A stretch of DNA of 11,322 nt from Chloroflexota bacterium (GTDB lineage: Bacteria; Cyanobacteriota; Vampirovibrionia; Obscuribacterales; Obscuribacteraceae), in contig SBAT01000359.1 of assembly GCA_005240105.1 (NCBI GenBank), positions 1 to 11,322 of the forward strand. Direction: 5' to 3'. Of the stretch, positions 1 to 5,867 are shown piece by piece (positions within the stretch are counted from its first letter, which is position 1; each line of letters opens with the position of its first letter). Both the position numbers and the translations under genes were made by a program. The notes below the pieces were generated by a model. It did no database searches, was not told the DNA's origin, and saw only the letters and a program-made list of their open reading frames with translations.

Positions 1-664
1 CTTTAACGTAGGCCCCGCCAATAGGCGCGGAAACAACCTTCTCAGTTACCTCGTAGCCTTTTTTCTCAAGTTCTTTTTTGAATTCCGCCTTCTGCTCAGG
101 AGTGGCCGATTGGAGAAACTTTGCAACGGCTTTTGCATCGTGTTTTTCTACCGCTTCCACACCAGCATCAACTTCCTTTTGCTTTTCTGGTGACAAAGAC
201 GAAAACTTTTCCATTACGTCTTTTTTGAAGTCTTCCATCGTTACTCGATCTTTTACGTAGTCCGGAATGAATCCCCCTGGAGAAGGTTCAGGAAACTTCG
301 GAATGTCAACGACGTGCGGATCCAGCTCATGCACAGGATTAATAATCAAACCACCAGAGTGCTGATTCTTCATGTAGTCATCTAAGCTTTTCGTTAACTC
401 CTCGTCAGTCGGGCCGTTGCCCTGATAACCCCGGTCATTGCCCGTGCCAAAAGCGGGATCAATAACAAGTTGACCATCTTTCACAAGATTCACCTGATTC
501 TTCGACGCCTCTTGCAATTGATTAGAAAGGTCGCCATCTTGCTTGCTATGCACTTGAACTACATGATCAGCAAGTGCTCCATCGGCCTTCTGCTGTTCTG
601 CCGGCTTCGGTCCCTCTGTCTTATCGTGCCCACCCTTGTGAGCGTTTTGATCTTGCGCAGCCAT
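1..664 (-). CDS. Hydrophilic protein of unknown function, C-terminus beyond the left edge
   Basis: An open frame of 221 codons reads leftward from an ATG at 664-662 and leaves the window without a stop. I do not recognise a family. There is no signal peptide or membrane segment. Residues 1-40 are rich in His, Lys, Gly, Gln and Asp. The middle is rich in Gly and Pro (around LIINPVHELDPHVVDIPKF). From about residue 150 the sequence is highly charged and probably helical (EDFKKDVMEKFSSLSPEKQK and the following Glu/Lys-rich stretch). The start has an AAGGGGG Shine-Dalgarno-like run 6 bases upstream and an in-frame TGA just before that, so no longer start exists in this frame. It lies 65 bp downstream of the membrane-bound papain-fold gene on the same strand and is probably co-transcribed with it. 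The 65-bp gap itself holds an ATG that would join this frame if one base were added (see findings). Confidence 0.75.
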   Translation of the reverse strand, partial: MAAQDQNAHKGGHDKTEGPKPAEQQKADGALADHVVQVHSKQDGDLSNQLQEASKNQVNLVKDGQLVIDPAFGTGNDRGYQGNGPTDEELTKSLDDYMKNQHSGGLIINPVHELDPHVVDIPKFPEPSPGGFIPDYVKDRVTMEDFKKDVMEKFSSLSPEKQKEVDAGVEAVEKHDAKAVAKFLQSATPEQKAEFKKELEKKGYEVTEKVVSAPIGGAYVK

Positions 665-729
665 AGCTTGCCCCCTTTTGTGCCTTCACCTCCGTATATA
701 CCCGAAACGGCACCAAATTGGACAGCCAT

Positions 730-1752
730 TTAATGTTTATCAAAGGCTTCTTTATCATCCAGCGAAAGCATCCGCAGTGCCGGATCTGAGAGAAAGCGCA
801 CGGGCATAATGGGGTCGAAAATGGTCGAACCCAGCCCCAAAAGCCCTGTGCCATATTGGTTAGTCTGAATACCTAGACGCCGATAAAGCTCTAAACAAGC
901 TCCTATGCAAGTCCAATGTTCTTTTGCCAGTCTGCCAAAAAATAAACCTAACCAGTCGTAGCCACTCGCCCTTGTTTTCACCAACAGAGTGGCCTTCCAC
1001 GACTGTGGAAGCGGCAGTCCCTCAATAAATTTAGTTCGCCTGGCATTTCTTGCATCTCGCCAATGTGCATTTTCTAGAAGCATCTCGTGAGCAATAGCAG
1101 CAGCCTTGTCCTTTTGCTCCTTTGTCCACGGTGTGCGCAGTCGCAAGATAATGTAATAGCCGGATTCAGCAGAAGAGTGCGTTATAGCGCTCAACGGATT
1201 GAGAACAAGCCCAACCTTCATGTACGAGCTGAAAGACTTCATTTCTCCGTCCGGCTCTTCAATGGCCATCTCTCCGTGCCCAACAGCTTCGTGAAGATTG
1301 GTAGCCACGCGCCCGCTAGTCAACATCAAGTCACCGGCAACAAGAGCCTCGGCCGGGGGACTCAGCCAGCAACCTTTCGGCAGTGGTCCGTGTCCTTGCT
1401 TCTCATATTTTTGTCTGTTGTGTCGGTAAATAATGGCAACGACTGTCCAGCCGACAAATTCCAATGCGGCAATTATTTTTATCGACTCGTGCATAGCAGC
1501 AAAGATAGCCGCACCCGATAGAAACATACCCATGACCAGAGGAACATCGACTTCCAGTCTGGACAAAATATCGTAGTAAGTCTCCAGAAGGTGTCCTATC
1601 TGAATCCTGGTAACTATTAGCCATGCCCCACTAATAATTACGGCGCCCAGCCCGAAGCGCACATCAAGACCACCGTCAAAAAATGCCCAGGTGAGCGCAA
1701 GCAATGAGAAATAAATGACGGTTGTAGCTGACTTAACCAAGCGATAGCGCAT
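730..1752 (-). CDS. Membrane-anchored permuted papain-fold (YiiX/C92-like) amidase or peptidase
   Basis: 340 residues. The N-terminal third is hydrophobic, with about four membrane segments near residues 10-28, 33-50, 70-88 and 92-110. The remainder is a soluble domain that begins with a GDLMLTSGR segment (140-148). It continues with a His in GHGEMAI (His159) and ends with a Cys in ACLELYRRLGI (Cys286, as C-x-E-L). A GD start, His first and Cys-x-E-L near the C-terminus is the order expected for circularly permuted NlpC/P60-like proteins of the YiiX/YaeF group (Peptidase_C92). A YDW segment (265-267) before the Cys also fits. Members are thought to cleave amide or ester bonds in peptidoglycan, peptides or lipids; the substrate here cannot be told. 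The membrane anchor is unusual, since YiiX-type proteins are normally soluble or secreted. The assignment rests on motif order, not on a search. The start has no strong Shine-Dalgarno. The gene diverges from the selenoprotein gene. Confidence 0.7.
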   Translation of the reverse strand: MRYRLVKSATTVIYFSLLALTWAFFDGGLDVRFGLGAVIISGAWLIVTRIQIGHLLETYYDILSRLEVDVPLVMGMFLSGAAIFAAMHESIKIIAALEFVGWTVVAIIYRHNRQKYEKQGHGPLPKGCWLSPPAEALVAGDLMLTSGRVATNLHEAVGHGEMAIEEPDGEMKSFSSYMKVGLVLNPLSAITHSSAESGYYIILRLRTPWTKEQKDKAAAIAHEMLLENAHWRDARNARRTKFIEGLPLPQSWKATLLVKTRASGYDWLGLFFGRLAKEHWTCIGACLELYRRLGIQTNQYGTGLLGLGSTIFDPIMPVRFLSDPALRMLSLDDKEAFDKH

Positions 1753-1792
1753 AGAAAGACTCTAGATTTGGGTGCCAAGCAAGATGATATCC

Positions 1793-1801
1793 TGTTATAG
1801 G
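1793..1801 (+). promoter_or_regulatory. Possible extended -10 promoter element of the selenoprotein gene
   Basis: TG-T-TATAGG fits an extended -10 hexamer (TGnTATAAT) with four of six core matches, and no convincing -35 lies at the right distance. Initiation near 1808 would leave only a very short leader before the GAGGAG ribosome site. This is a weak motif call, supported mainly by its position in the divergent intergenic region. Confidence 0.3.
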
Positions 1802-1808
1802 GTAATTT

Positions 1809-1814
1809 GAGGAG
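1809..1814 (+). promoter_or_regulatory. Ribosome binding site that fixes the selenoprotein start at 1822
   Basis: GAGGAG lies 7 bases before the ATG at 1822-1824, an almost ideal Shine-Dalgarno and spacing. The ATG at 1861, immediately after the UGA, has no such sequence in front of it. This argues that translation starts at 1822 and must pass the UGA codon to make the conserved protein. Confidence 0.8.
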
Positions 1815-1821
1815 TCTAAAT

Positions 1822-2166
1822 ATGCCAAGTTTAGATTGGATGTATCACCGCCGTGGTTGAATGACCTGCACCCGGGCACAAGAGTTTCTTGTGCGAAATA
1901 AGGTCGAGGCTAAAGAAACAATCGACGCCAGCAAGAAATTGGGCGAGAAAGAAGCGCTCAAGCTAGCAAAAGAAGCAGATCATATATACGCATCTAAGGG
2001 TACCAAGTCCGTCCATCTGGACATGAAGGCTGACAAGCCCAGCAACGCCGAAATCCTGGCTGTAATGCTTGGCCCCACGGGCAATCTACGAGCACCCACC
2101 ATCCGCAAAGGACGCACCCTCTTGATAGGCTTCAGTCAGGACAGTTACAAGAAGGTCCTTACGTAA
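1822..2166 (+). CDS. ArsC/thioredoxin-fold selenoprotein with Sec-x-x-Cys motif (UGA read as selenocysteine)
   Basis: Read through the UGA at 1858-1860, this is a 114-residue protein beginning MPSLDWMYHRRG-U-MTCTRAQEFL. That is the first beta strand, active-site loop and first helix of an ArsC/Spx-like thioredoxin fold, with Sec13 and Cys16 in the place of the usual CxxC. The distal part (LGPTGNLRAPTIRKG, about 91-105) carries the Arg-Ala-Pro-Thr segment expected at the cis-proline strand, with GFSQDSYKKVL ending the fold. Without the first 13 residues the fold would lose its first strand and its nucleophile. A GAGGAG site sits 7 bases before the ATG, and a SECIS-like hairpin follows the UGA. 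The true stop is TAA. The likely role is a thiol-disulfide oxidoreductase or glutaredoxin-like reductase; arsenate as substrate is not shown. It is a single gene, divergent from the papain-fold gene and followed by a palindromic repeat. Alternative: a pseudogene with a nonsense mutation, which the intact downstream frame and the hairpin make less likely. Confidence 0.85.
1862..1906 (+). promoter_or_regulatory. Bacterial SECIS-like hairpin directly after the UGA codon
   Basis: The lower stem pairs GACCT (1863-1867) with AGGTC (1901-1905), plus a possible wobble pair 1862/1906. An internal loop of 8 and 6 bases follows. The upper stem is a perfect 7-bp helix, GCACAAG (1876-1882) with CTTGTGC (1888-1894), closed by the loop AGTTT (1883-1887). 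The loop begins 22 bases after the UGA and its second base is G. A stem-loop immediately 3' of the UGA, with the loop about 16-37 bases away and a G among its first two bases, is the accepted bacterial SECIS pattern recognised by SelB. If A1883 pairs with T1887 the stem has 8 bp and a GTT triloop, again starting with G. The structure lies wholly inside the coding region, as bacterial SECIS elements do. Confidence 0.8.
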
Positions 2167-2176
2167 CCGTGGACTC

Positions 2177-2302
2177 GTCATTCTGAGCCCTTCGCATACC
2201 CCTACGGATTTCATTTCCTACTGCACATTCCCACTCAGGGCAGGCTCCGCGAAGAATCTCGCGCCTTAAGTTACGAGACTCTTCGCTGGCGCTCAGAGTG
2301 AC
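2177..2302. repeat. Palindromic repeat element, long form, with GTCATTCTGAGC terminal inverted repeats
   Basis: GTCATTCTGAGC (2177-2188) and GCTCAGAGTGAC (2291-2302) are terminal inverted repeats with one mismatch. Inside, GCGAAGAATCTCG (2249-2261) pairs with CGAGACTCTTCGC (2274-2286) around a 12-base loop. The element is the same family as the shorter one at 6456-6529 but carries about 60 bases between the left terminus and the inner stem, where the short form has 3. It begins 10 bases after the selenoprotein stop and could terminate that transcript, although there is no clear T tract. No coding sequence is supported inside it. Confidence 0.8.
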
Positions 2303-2317
2303 AATACCTAGTTCACC

Positions 2318-2338
2318 AAACCTGCACCAGATAGGTTT
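2318..2338. repeat. Short inverted repeat upstream of xpt
   Basis: AAACCT (2318-2323) and AGGTTT (2333-2338) form a perfect 6-bp inverted repeat with a 9-base spacer. It lies just upstream of the candidate xpt promoter and could be an operator half-site pair or a weak hairpin. It does not resemble a purine riboswitch. The evidence is only the symmetry. Confidence 0.3.
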
Positions 2339-2345
2339 ACATATG

Positions 2346-2374
2346 TTGTAGGCCCCATCTCGGCGGCATACAAT
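2346..2374 (+). promoter_or_regulatory. Candidate sigma-70 promoter for the xpt operon
   Basis: TTGTAG (2346-2351) and TACAAT (2369-2374) are separated by exactly 17 bases. The -10 matches five of six consensus bases, the -35 only three. Initiation near 2381 would give a leader of about 35 bases containing a small hairpin, GATGC-TAAA-GCATC (2379-2392), before the AAAGGA ribosome site at 2401. Confidence 0.4.
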
Positions 2375-2415
2375 TGTTGATGCTAAAGCATCGGACATGC
2401 AAAGGATGTAGCAAG

Positions 2416-2997
2416 ATGGAAGCTTTACGTGCCAGGATCCAAAGAGATGGCAAGCATTTAGGCAATGGCATTCTCAAAGTTGATTCCTTTATGAATCATC
2501 AAATTGATCCAGTGCTGATGCGCGAAATAGGACTGGAGTTTGCCAGACGATTTAAACACTTAAACCCGACAAGGATACTCACAGCGGAAACAAGTGGTAT
2601 CGCGCCGGCACTGGCAACAGCTATGGCGCTGGAAATACCAGTTGTGTTTGCTCGTAAACACAAGCCAGTAACAATGGGCGGTCAACCGTTTCGCCAATCG
2701 GCAGAATCTCACACTCACGGTCGTCGTGTTGAATTGCTTGTTTCGCCAGAGTATTTGAGCGCCGATGATCGCATCTTGTTACTCGATGATTTTCTGGCAA
2801 CGGCTAGAACAATAAAGGCTCTAGTCAGGCTCATTCAGGAAAGCGGTGCAACGCTTGTCGGCATTGGCGCCGTGATTGAAAAATCCTTCGAAGGCGGTCG
2901 CTCTGAATTGCTGGATCTCAACATTCCAGTTGAATCACTAGCAATAATTGAAAAATTTGAAGGCGATCAAATTATTCTGTCCAACTCAAGGAATTAA
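2416..2997 (+). CDS. xpt: Xanthine phosphoribosyltransferase
   Basis: 193 residues, the usual length for Xpt. It transfers phosphoribose from PRPP to xanthine, giving XMP for purine salvage in the cytosol. It aligns by eye along its whole length with Bacillus Xpt: MEALRARIQRDG, LKVDSFMNHQIDPVLM (20-35), SSGIAPA-like TSGIAPA (59-65), PVVFARKHKP (75-84), the PRPP-binding segment LLLDDFLATARTIKAL (121-136) and GAVIEKSF (151-158). The PRPP loop reads ATARTI where the usual form is ANGQAA, so that loop differs somewhat. I chose the ATG at 2416 because it gives the family N-terminus and has AAAGGA 10 bases upstream; an upstream in-frame ATG would add 14 unrelated residues. It is followed after one base by the S9 peptidase start, so the two are probably coupled. 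I see no purine riboswitch upstream. Confidence 0.93.
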   Translation: MEALRARIQRDGKHLGNGILKVDSFMNHQIDPVLMREIGLEFARRFKHLNPTRILTAETSGIAPALATAMALEIPVVFARKHKPVTMGGQPFRQSAESHTHGRRVELLVSPEYLSADDRILLLDDFLATARTIKALVRLIQESGATLVGIGAVIEKSFEGGRSELLDLNIPVESLAIIEKFEGDQIILSNSRN

Positions 2998-2998
2998 A

Positions 2999-4924
2999 AT
3001 GAAACACTTGATTTTCTCTGCTCTAGTAGCTCTCGGTGCACTAAGCGGTCAAGCTATTATTCAGCCGGGTTTAAACTTAATTTGCGAAGGGATTCCGGCA
3101 ATCTCACAAGAATTAGCAAATTCCGTCGATTCTTATAGTCAATTCCGCTCGTCCAACATAACCAGCTGGCACCCTACCAAAAGAGTGTGTCTAATGAACA
3201 CGCGCTTTGGAGATACAACACAGGTGCACCTACTAAGTATGCCGGGTGGAGCGAGAAAACAACTGACCTTTTTCCGAGATGCCGTAGCCGGAGGCTCGTT
3301 TGAACCAACAAAGGGCGATTTCTTTCTCTATTCAAAAGACTCCGGTGGCGATGAATTCCATCAGCTCTACCGTTACGATCTAGACAGTCTCCAAATCACA
3401 CTGCTTACCGACGGCAAATCACGCAACACCGGATGCGCATGGCAAAAATCCGGCAAAGAAATTGCCTATGGCAGCACCAGACGTAATGGCAATGATGTCG
3501 ATATCTATGTAATGGATCCCCGCGATCCTAAAACTAATCATCTGGTTGCCCAACTGGATGGTGGCGGCTGGAGTGCATCCAGCTGGTCAGATGACGGCAA
3601 GCAATTGATTCTCGACGAGACTATATCCATAAATGAAACATATTTGTGGTTGCTTGACCTGCAAAATGGACAGAAGAAACTACTGACACCAGGCAAGCAG
3701 GCGGAGAAAGCCTGTTACGAGGGAGGTAGGTTCAGCCCTGACGGCAAAACAATTTACACCACCACAGACAGAGACTCCGAGTTTGTCAGACTTACAGCCA
3801 TTGATGTTGCAACCGGCAAGCACACTACTTTGACTCACATCAATTGGGATGTCGATGGCTACACCTTGTCGGACGACGGCAAGCACATTGCCTACACAAC
3901 TAACGAAGATGGTACCGACGTCTTGCATGTGCTTGACATAGGTTCCGGAGCGGACAAGAAAATCGAGCAATTGCCCATTGGCGTAATCGGTGGCTTGGAA
4001 TGGCATCACAACAATCACGAATTGGGTTTTAACGTAAACACTACCAAATCACCAACAAATATTTATTCGCTCGATATCAATACAGGCAGTATTGAAAAAT
4101 GGACAGATAGCGAAACAGGAACAATGAAGACTTGGGAATTTGCCGAGCCTGAACTCGTGAAGTGGAAAAGTTTCGACAGCAAAAACATCTCCGGTTTTCT
4201 CTATAAGCCACCGGCTAAATTCACGGGTAAGAGACCAGTTGTAATCAATATCCACGGTGGTCCGGAAGGACAATTCCGTCCAGCTTTCCTAGGTCGCATC
4301 AACTATTACATCAATGAGCTTGGCGTAGTCTATATTTTTCCAAACATTCGTGGATCATCCGGTTATGGAAAATCATTTCTCAAACTAGACAACGGATACT
4401 TACGTACAAACTCCTATAAGGACATCAAAGCCTTGCTTGATTGGATTGCCACACGTCCTGATTTGGATGCCGATCGCGTAATGGTGACAGGTGGAAGTTA
4501 TGGTGGTCACATGACTCTGGCAATAGCCACATTTTACGCAGATCAGATCCGCTGCGCAGAAGACATTGTTGGTCCATCCAATCTAGTGACCTTCTTAACC
4601 AACACTCAAGGTTATCGCCGCGATTTACGCCGAGTTGAATATGGCGACGAACGCGATCCAAAAATGCGCGCTTTCCTGGAAAAAATTGCACCAACCAACA
4701 ACATAGACAAGATCAAGAAGCCTTTGTTTGTCGTGCAAGGGAAAAATGATCCACGTGTGCCGGCGAGCGAATCGCTGCAAATGGTTTCAGCACTGAAGAA
4801 AAACGGCACTCCTGTATGGTTCCTCATGGCTGAAGATGAAGGTCACGGCTTTGCCAAAAAGAACAACCAGGACTACTTGTCTTACGCGACAGCCGTCTTC
4901 ATCAAGCAGTTTCTCCTGAACTAG
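2999..4924 (+). CDS. Secreted S9 family serine peptidase (prolyl oligopeptidase / acylaminoacyl peptidase type)
   Basis: 641 residues. The first 20 or so (MKHLIFSALVALGALSGQA) form a signal peptide, so the protein is exported. Residues of about 40-370 form a TolB/DPP-IV-like beta-propeller with repeated blades (SKDSGGDEFHQLYRYDL, GRFSPDGKTIYTTTDRDSE, LSDDGKHIAYTTNEDGTD). The C-terminal alpha/beta-hydrolase domain has NIHGGPEG, NIRGSSGYG, the nucleophile elbow GGSYGGH (Ser500), Asp584 in GKNDPRVP and His616 in EGHGF, so the triad is complete. Such enzymes cut short peptides, often at proline or acylated N-termini; the exact preference cannot be read from sequence. AAGGA sits 6 bases before the ATG at 2999. 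A longer frame overlapping xpt was rejected for lacking a signal peptide. It lies one base after xpt and is probably co-transcribed with it. Confidence 0.93.
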   Translation: MKHLIFSALVALGALSGQAIIQPGLNLICEGIPAISQELANSVDSYSQFRSSNITSWHPTKRVCLMNTRFGDTTQVHLLSMPGGARKQLTFFRDAVAGGSFEPTKGDFFLYSKDSGGDEFHQLYRYDLDSLQITLLTDGKSRNTGCAWQKSGKEIAYGSTRRNGNDVDIYVMDPRDPKTNHLVAQLDGGGWSASSWSDDGKQLILDETISINETYLWLLDLQNGQKKLLTPGKQAEKACYEGGRFSPDGKTIYTTTDRDSEFVRLTAIDVATGKHTTLTHINWDVDGYTLSDDGKHIAYTTNEDGTDVLHVLDIGSGADKKIEQLPIGVIGGLEWHHNNHELGFNVNTTKSPTNIYSLDINTGSIEKWTDSETGTMKTWEFAEPELVKWKSFDSKNISGFLYKPPAKFTGKRPVVINIHGGPEGQFRPAFLGRINYYINELGVVYIFPNIRGSSGYGKSFLKLDNGYLRTNSYKDIKALLDWIATRPDLDADRVMVTGGSYGGHMTLAIATFYADQIRCAEDIVGPSNLVTFLTNTQGYRRDLRRVEYGDERDPKMRAFLEKIAPTNNIDKIKKPLFVVQGKNDPRVPASESLQMVSALKKNGTPVWFLMAEDEGHGFAKKNNQDYLSYATAVFIKQFLLN

Positions 4925-4968
4925 TCCAAAACTTACAGACGAATAATTCACCCTGGAGTCTGCAAAGC

Positions 4969-4996
4969 TTGCATGTGGACTGACTTGCGTTAGACT
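4969..4996 (+). promoter_or_regulatory. Candidate promoter giving a leaderless regulator mRNA
   Basis: TTGCAT (4969-4974) and TAGACT (4991-4996) are 16 bases apart. Initiation about 7 bases after the -10 would fall at or next to the ATG at 5004. That fits the absence of any Shine-Dalgarno before that start. Each hexamer matches only four of six consensus bases. Confidence 0.3.
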
Positions 4997-5003
4997 TATA
5001 GTC

Positions 5004-5867
5004 ATGCAGGCTCTAGTAAAAACCCCTACTAACTTGGGCTCCTATCTGCGCAAGCTACGCTTGGCGCGAGGTTTTGACAGCGTAAGTGACTACTTGCGCC
5101 GGTACCCAATGCCGATTACAGACACCTATTACAGAGATCTTGAAAACGGCCGAAAGACAGTCAGCATCGAGACTTCCGAGCAAATTTGCACCGCCCTGGA
5201 AGCAGACATGCACTCGTTTTATTACTATTATCTAAAGGACTTCCTGCCGGAAAGCATCGTCGACACGCTTTCACCTCCCGCAAAAACGCTCAGCGAGTTA
5301 GCAAATAAGCAACCAGATAGCTGGTTTTACCTCTACCTGCCCAATCAATTCCACATCCTTGATGATCGAACAAATGAATTCTTCTCCAAGCGTTTGGACT
5401 TGTTTTCCGCTCTGCTCTTCATAGCTTGTAACAGTCCTGCCGGTGTAACGGATAAACAGCTAGCGTATTTTTTGACTAGCAGTTCTATCGAAACACCAGT
5501 CGAGGAAGTAATCAGTATCTTCGATGGGCTAAAACTAATTGCCATTTCCAATGCAACGCCAAGGCGAATAACCAGTGCCCGAGTCTTGCTGCCCAAAGAC
5601 CTTAACAAGGGCTTGCGCAATAAGTGGCTTTTAGCCGAAACTGAGAAATCACTCAGCAGGGTGCAGAATACCGGCTTAAAACAAGATGTCACCCTTTTGC
5701 GCTTTGGAATTAGGAATATTCGCAAAGAAAAGCACAAGGTTGTTCTTGCAAGGGTAGCTGCACTGATGAATGAGATTCGCTTATCCAATACTGGACTAAA
5801 CGAAAATAGCCAGGCTTATTCATCGCAGATAATCATCTCCTCTCGATCTGAGGATGGTGGCAAATGA
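5004..5867 (+). CDS. XRE-type helix-turn-helix regulator, TIGR02147/DUF4423-like architecture
   Basis: 287 residues. Residues 11-80 are an XRE-like helix-turn-helix (LGSYLRKLRLARG, then TYYRDLENGRKTVS and ETSEQICTALEAD), ending with a tyrosine-rich FYYYYLKDFLP. Residues about 131-197 look like a winged helix (LDLFSALLFIACNSPAGVTD through LKLIAISNATPRRITSARVL). Residues about 205-285 contain a helix (NKWLLAETEKSL), the strand pattern DVTLLRFGI, a long basic helix and AYSSQIIISS. This order resembles the TIGR02147/DUF4423 family, in which an XRE domain precedes a winged helix and a C-terminal domain of unknown function. The protein is probably a cytoplasmic DNA-binding regulator; its ligand and targets are unknown. 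No Shine-Dalgarno precedes the ATG, so the mRNA may be leaderless. Its last codon overlaps the start of the next gene by ATGA. Confidence 0.75.
   Translation: MQALVKTPTNLGSYLRKLRLARGFDSVSDYLRRYPMPITDTYYRDLENGRKTVSIETSEQICTALEADMHSFYYYYLKDFLPESIVDTLSPPAKTLSELANKQPDSWFYLYLPNQFHILDDRTNEFFSKRLDLFSALLFIACNSPAGVTDKQLAYFLTSSSIETPVEEVISIFDGLKLIAISNATPRRITSARVLLPKDLNKGLRNKWLLAETEKSLSRVQNTGLKQDVTLLRFGIRNIRKEKHKVVLARVAALMNEIRLSNTGLNENSQAYSSQIIISSRSEDGGK

Noticed and set aside
470..733. Plus-strand open frame of 87 codons
   Set aside because: It is antisense to the unknown minus-strand gene, whose composition is more protein-like.
621..854. Minus-strand open frame of 77 codons
   Set aside because: It overlaps the end of the papain-fold gene in another frame and shows no protein-like composition.
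1861..2166. A 101-residue gene starting at the ATG right after the UGA
   Set aside because: It lacks a ribosome site and the first strand and active-site residue of the fold; the start at 1822 with a strong ribosome site and UGA read as Sec explains the data better.
2159..2398. Minus-strand open frame of 79 codons
   Set aside because: It is mostly the palindromic repeat read as protein, with no ribosome site or family resemblance.
2303..2415. Purine riboswitch upstream of xpt
   Set aside because: Such elements often control xpt in Firmicutes, but the conserved loop sequences and three-way junction are not visible here.
5345..5788. Minus-strand open frame of 147 codons
   Set aside because: It is antisense to the first regulator and has no recognisable domain.
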